Positions 60,689 to 64,000 of a DNA stretch of 64,000 nt are shown here, one piece after another. The position numbers were made by a program, and so were the translations under genes. Location of the stretch: NCBI RefSeq assembly GCF_010634855.1, contig NZ_MWLQ01000012.1, positions 1-64,000 on the forward strand, given 5' to 3'. The stretch is from Microbacterium sp. B35-30 (GTDB taxonomy: Bacteria; Actinomycetota; Actinomycetes; Actinomycetales; Microbacteriaceae). The notes below the pieces were generated by a model. That model worked only from the letters and a program-made list of their open reading frames with translations, made no database searches and was not told the origin of the DNA. Position 1 is the first letter of the stretch, and every line of letters starts with the position of its first letter.

Positions 60689-61420
60689 TCATCCGCCGAG
60701 CGCGTCGCGGATCGCGGTGGCCGACTCCCTCAGGCGCGCGGCGATCGCCTCGTCCGTGTGCGCGCTGGCGACGAACACGACGGCGATCGCCGCCGGCCCG
60801 CGCCCGCGCACGACCAGCGGCACGGCGACGGCCCGCAGGCTGGGGATCACCTCGTCGTGGCTCGTCGCGAAACCGCGGGCCGCGGCATCCCTCACCTCCG
60901 CCGCGAGCCCTTCCGACACCTCGTCCGGCCACGAGGATTCCGGCAGCAGCGACAGGATCGCCTTGCCCGGTGCGCCGCGCGTGATCGGATGCCGCGTACC
61001 GGGCCGCTGCGCGACGGGGTTCACGGCGTGACGCGGCTCCACGCTCGAGAGCGTCACGCACTCGTCGTGGTCGAGCACGGCGAGGAAGCACGTCACACCC
61101 AGGTCGCCGGCGACCGCGGTGAGCTCGGGGAGGGCCTCGGCCTGCAGATCGTGCGCCACGCCCGCGGCGAGGGCGGCCATCCGCGCACCGAGTTCGACAC
61201 GACCGGCGGGGTCTCGCTCGACCAGCCCGTGATCCTCGAGCGTGCGCAGCAGCCGATAGGCGACCGAGCGGTGCACGTCGAGGCGCAGGGCGATCTCGTC
61301 GATCGACAGTGGGCCGCGCGCCTCGGCGAGCACTTCGAGGATCCGGATGCCGCGGCTCAGCGTCTGCGAGGCGGGAGCGATGCGGCCCCCCGTCCCCTGC
61401 CGAGACTTCACATATGTCAT
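60689..61420 (-). CDS. IclR-family transcriptional regulator
   Basis: 243 aa. N-terminal winged helix (RGIRILEVLAEARGPLSIDEIALRLDVHRSVAYRLL, in part) and C-terminal GAF-like effector domain (ALPELTAVAGDLGVTCFLAVLD, HPITRGAPGKAILSLLP). IclR proteins often govern aromatic acid catabolism. It diverges from the FAD hydroxylase, with twin operators between. ATG 61420 follows AAAGGA at 10 bp; longer readings enter the operator region. Confidence 0.9.
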   Translation of the reverse strand: MTYVKSRQGTGGRIAPASQTLSRGIRILEVLAEARGPLSIDEIALRLDVHRSVAYRLLRTLEDHGLVERDPAGRVELGARMAALAAGVAHDLQAEALPELTAVAGDLGVTCFLAVLDHDECVTLSSVEPRHAVNPVAQRPGTRHPITRGAPGKAILSLLPESSWPDEVSEGLAAEVRDAAARGFATSHDEVIPSLRAVAVPLVVRGRGPAAIAVVFVASAHTDEAIAARLRESATAIRDALGG

Positions 61421-61478
61421 CGTGCGGGGTCCTTTCGCGGACATTCGTGAAGTATCGCGCCCCAGGGACAGGGCGGCC

Positions 61479-61507
61479 TTGCCGCGTCGACGCGGGTCGT
61501 ATACGAT
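61479..61507 (+). promoter_or_regulatory. Promoter of FAD-dependent hydroxylase
   Basis: -35 TTGCCG (61479-61484), 17-bp spacer, -10 TACGAT (61502-61507). The IclR-type sites at 61509-61546 begin at the expected transcription start, consistent with repression or contact-dependent activation. Confidence 0.55.
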
Positions 61508-61508
61508 C

Positions 61509-61546
61509 TGTTCAATAGTAGAACGGCGTGTTCGAATATAGAACAC
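61509..61546. promoter_or_regulatory. Twin IclR-type operators
   Basis: TGTTC-aatagta-GAACg (61509-61525) and gTGTTC-gaatata-GAACAc (61528-61546) share the layout TGTTC-N7-GAAC and are spaced 20 bp apart, two helical turns. This fits two regulator dimers on one DNA face. Confidence 0.75.
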
Positions 61547-61595
61547 GACACCCCTGACCACAAGCCCTCGACACCGTCGTCCGAGGAGGACACCG

Positions 61596-63533
61596 ATGCA
61601 GTTCCACCACCACGGCTACGTCTCGGGCGACCCGCGCGTGCAGGATGCCGCCGGGACCGGCATGGACCGCCCCGCCGACCTGCCCGACGAGATGGACGTG
61701 CTCGTCGTCGGCTCCGGTCCCGCGGGCATGCTGCTCGCCGCGCAGATGTCGCAGTTCCCCGGTGTCACGACGCGGATCATCGAGCGTCGCGACGGCAGGC
61801 TCGTGCTGGGCCAGGCCGACGGCATCCAGCCGCGCAGCGTCGAGACTTTCCAGGCGTTCGGGTTCGCGGAACGCATCGTCGCGGAGGCCTACAACATCGC
61901 CTGGATGAACTTCTGGGGGCCCGACCCCGAGAACCCGCGCAACATCGTGCGCACCGCGCGCACCGAGGACTACGCGTTCAAGATCAGCGAGTTCCCGCAC
62001 CTCATCGTCAACCAGGCGCGCGTGCTCGACTACTTCGCCGAGGCGGCGGCCAAGGGGCCCGGGCGGATCGTGCCCGACTACGGCATCGAGTTCGTCGGCC
62101 TCACCGTGGATGAAGAGCGCGAGCACCCGGTCGAGGTGCGCGTCAAGTACGTGACGGGGGAGCGCGCCGGCGAGGAGCGCACCGTGCGCGCCAAGTACGT
62201 CGTCGGCTCCGACGGGGCTCGCAGCGGTGTGCGCGAGGCGATCGGCCGCAAGCACGTCGGGCAGTTCGCGGCCCACGCGTGGGGGGTCATGGACGTGCTC
62301 GTCAACACCGACTTCCCCGACTGGCGCACCAAGTGCGCGATCAACTCCACCGCCGGGAACATCCTGCACATCCCGCGGGAGGGCGGCTACCTCAGCCGCA
62401 TGTACATCGATCTGGGAGAGGTGGCCGCCGACGACGACCACCGCGTGCGCCAGACCCCGATCGACGAGATCATCCGCCGGGCGAACGAGATCCTCCACCC
62501 GTACTCGCTCGACGTGAAGCAGGTCGCCTGGCACAGCGTGTACGAGGTCGGCCATCGCGTCACCGACAAGTTCGACGACGTCGACCCCGACCAGAGCCAC
62601 GCCCCGCGAGTCTTCCTCACCGGCGACGCCTGCCACACGCACAGCGCGAAGGCCGGGCAGGGCATGAACGTCTCGATGCAGGACGGCTTCAACCTCGGCT
62701 GGAAACTCGGGCACGTTCTCACCGGCCTCAGTCCCGCGTCACTGCTCGAGACGTACTCCGCCGAGCGGCAGCCGGTGGCGCAGCAGCTCATCGACTTCGA
62801 CCGGGAGTGGTCGGCCCTCATGGCACGCAAGCCCGAGGAGATCTCCGACCCGCAGGAGCTCGCCACGTTCTACCTCGGCACGGCCGAGTTCCCGTCCGGC
62901 TTCATGACGCAGTACGGCCCGTCGATGATCGTGACGGATGCCGCGCACCAGCAGCTCGCCGAAGGCTTCCCGCTGGGCAAGCGCTTCAAGTCCGTCGAGG
63001 TGGTGCGCGTATGCGACGGGAACCCGATCCACCTCGGGCACCACGCGCGCGCAGACGGGCGCTGGCGGGTCTATGCCTTTGCGGACACCGCGGCCGGGGC
63101 CTTCGCCGACGCGCCGAGCGCGGGCGAGGCATCCGTCCTCTCGGACTGGGCCGCCTTCATGGCGTCGCCCGAGTCGCCCGTCCTCCGGTTCACGCCGGAA
63201 GGCGCCGACATCGACGCGGTGCTCGACGTGAAGGTCGTCTATCAGCAGCGCCACGAAGATGTGGATCTCACGCGGGTGCCCCAGCTCTTCCTGCCGAAGA
63301 CGGGACCGCTCGGACTCACCGACTGGGAGAAGGTCTATGCGGCCGCCCCGAGCGCGTGGACGACCGACGACATCTTCGAGGAGCGCGGGCTGTCGCGCGA
63401 CGGCGTGGTCGTGGTCGTGCGCCCCGATCAGTACGTCGCCGGGGTCTTCCCGCTCGAGGCGACGGACGAGCTGTCCGCCTTCTTCGCGCGGTCGTTCCTG
63501 CCTCAGCGGCAGCCGGCGACCATCGCCGGCTGA
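61596..63533 (+). CDS. FAD-dependent aromatic hydroxylase, phenol 2-monooxygenase / 3-hydroxybenzoate 4-monooxygenase (MobA) type
   Basis: 645 aa. FAD motifs: VVGSGPAGMLLAAQM, VVGSDGARSGVREAIG (DG motif) and VFLTGDACHTHSAKAGQGMN (GD motif). The C-terminal about 200 aa form the thioredoxin-like dimerisation domain found in phenol hydroxylase and MobA, and the length matches MobA (about 640 aa). It should hydroxylate a phenolic acid with NADPH and oxygen. A GAGGAGG site precedes ATG 61596. 3-Hydroxybenzoate is the first candidate substrate, but phenol or 3-hydroxyphenylacetate cannot be excluded. Confidence 0.88.
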   Translation: MQFHHHGYVSGDPRVQDAAGTGMDRPADLPDEMDVLVVGSGPAGMLLAAQMSQFPGVTTRIIERRDGRLVLGQADGIQPRSVETFQAFGFAERIVAEAYNIAWMNFWGPDPENPRNIVRTARTEDYAFKISEFPHLIVNQARVLDYFAEAAAKGPGRIVPDYGIEFVGLTVDEEREHPVEVRVKYVTGERAGEERTVRAKYVVGSDGARSGVREAIGRKHVGQFAAHAWGVMDVLVNTDFPDWRTKCAINSTAGNILHIPREGGYLSRMYIDLGEVAADDDHRVRQTPIDEIIRRANEILHPYSLDVKQVAWHSVYEVGHRVTDKFDDVDPDQSHAPRVFLTGDACHTHSAKAGQGMNVSMQDGFNLGWKLGHVLTGLSPASLLETYSAERQPVAQQLIDFDREWSALMARKPEEISDPQELATFYLGTAEFPSGFMTQYGPSMIVTDAAHQQLAEGFPLGKRFKSVEVVRVCDGNPIHLGHHARADGRWRVYAFADTAAGAFADAPSAGEASVLSDWAAFMASPESPVLRFTPEGADIDAVLDVKVVYQQRHEDVDLTRVPQLFLPKTGPLGLTDWEKVYAAAPSAWTTDDIFEERGLSRDGVVVVVRPDQYVAGVFPLEATDELSAFFARSFLPQRQPATIAG

Positions 63534-63681
63534 GCGCCCTCCGCGACGGCGAAAGAACCTCTTCCGCTGTACATGACGTATATCGGCCGCCGCGGCGGCG
63601 ACGGGCAGAATTGGCCCGGTAGACATCGACACAAACGGATGCCGCAGGCAGCCCGCATCCGGAACCGACAAGGGAGTCCCC

Positions 63682-64000
63682 GTGACCACGACGATCACCG
63701 AAACCCGTGAGAGCGAACTGCTCGCGTCCGTGCCCGACGGTCTGTTCATCGGCGGCCAGTGGCGCCCGGCATCCGGCGACAAGACGCTGAAGGTCTACGA
63801 CCCCAGCAACGGCGAGGTCGTCAAAGAGATCGCGAACGCGTCGCCCGAGGACGGCAAAGCCGCGCTCGACGCGGCCGTGGAGGCGTTCCCGGCGTGGGCC
63901 GCGACGCCGGCGCGCGAGCGGGCCGAGATCCTGCGTCGCGCCTTCGACCTGCTGCAGGAGCGCAAGGAGGACTTCGCGCTGCTGATGACGATCGAGATGG
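63682..64000 (+). CDS. NAD(P)-dependent aldehyde dehydrogenase, N-terminal part (succinate-semialdehyde dehydrogenase-like)
   Basis: Open at the window end; 106 codons seen. FIGGQWRPASGDKTLKVYDP and GEVVKEIANASPEDGKAALDA (in part) followed by RAEILRRAFDLLQERKEDFA are the usual N-terminal ALDH blocks, closest in memory to GabD. GTG 63682 follows AAGGGAG. If it is GabD, it would oxidise succinate semialdehyde made by HpaI, linking this gene to the 39-46 kb operon. Catalytic residues lie outside the window. Confidence 0.8.
   Translation, partial: MTTTITETRESELLASVPDGLFIGGQWRPASGDKTLKVYDPSNGEVVKEIANASPEDGKAALDAAVEAFPAWAATPARERAEILRRAFDLLQERKEDFALLMTIEM

Overview
The window is a high-GC actinobacterial chromosome segment. 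Gene content and style (monomeric NADP isocitrate dehydrogenase, ROK/LacI/ECF-rich regulation, frequent GTG starts, 4-bp ATGA/GTGA gene overlaps, very common GGATGCC heptamer) suggest a Microbacteriaceae member, most likely Microbacterium or a close relative. This assignment is inference from gene style, not from a marker gene. I see about 55 protein genes. I see no rRNA, tRNA, CRISPR array, integrase or insertion sequence.

Region 1 (1-12.9 kb) is a galactomannan-type locus. A minus-strand operon encodes a sugar ABC importer (binding lipoprotein and two permeases), a GH2 beta-mannosidase, a GH113-like endo-beta-mannanase and a BadF-type sugar kinase. It diverges from a LacI regulator coupled to a GH36 alpha-galactosidase. 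A LacI-type operator overlaps the -35 of the importer promoter. A CE7 acetyl esterase and a GNAT acetyltransferase follow.

Region 2 (13-17.5 kb) holds monomeric icd and a large L,D-transpeptidase with a long acidic N-terminus. Region 3 (17.7-32.7 kb) is an amino-sugar regulon: ROK repressor, ABC importer, ROK kinase and nagB on the plus strand, and a GH20 hexosaminidase plus nagA on the minus strand. The two blocks share a similar operator-like site at their 5' ends. Between them lie an FAD-linked oxidase, a DUF2568 protein and a sigma factor fused to an anti-sigma-like zinc finger, a membrane segment and a long low-complexity tail. Region 4 (32.7-39.4 kb) has a ZTP riboswitch ahead of glyA-folD, an oxidoreductase, a MarR/quinone-reductase pair with a strong palindromic operator, and an ECF sigma/YCII pair.

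Region 5 (39.5-48 kb) is a homoprotocatechuate (hpa) meta-cleavage operon (hpaI, hpaH, hpaD, hpaE, a GntR regulator and an FAH-RraA fusion), divergent from an MFS/MHS transporter. Region 6 (48.2-58.4 kb) is a phenylacetate (paa) catabolic cluster: a TetR regulator (PaaR-like), paaF-H-Z-I, paaABCDE and paaG. Two 22-bp operator-like palindromes sit ahead of its two transcription units. Region 7 (58.4-64 kb) has a TPP-dependent enzyme, a NIPSNAP protein, an IclR regulator with twin operators, a MobA-type aromatic hydroxylase and the start of a GabD-like aldehyde dehydrogenase.

The strongest unusual signal is a dispersed palindromic repeat (ends CCGGTCGTTGAGCG / GACGAAACGC). It occurs six times, only in the aromatic-degradation half, and four copies lie inside open reading frames (FAH-RraA linker, PaaA C-terminus, PaaC and PaaD N-termini), where they add in-frame peptides such as [14 protein letters not shown] fifth copy supplies the stop codon of the NIPSNAP gene.
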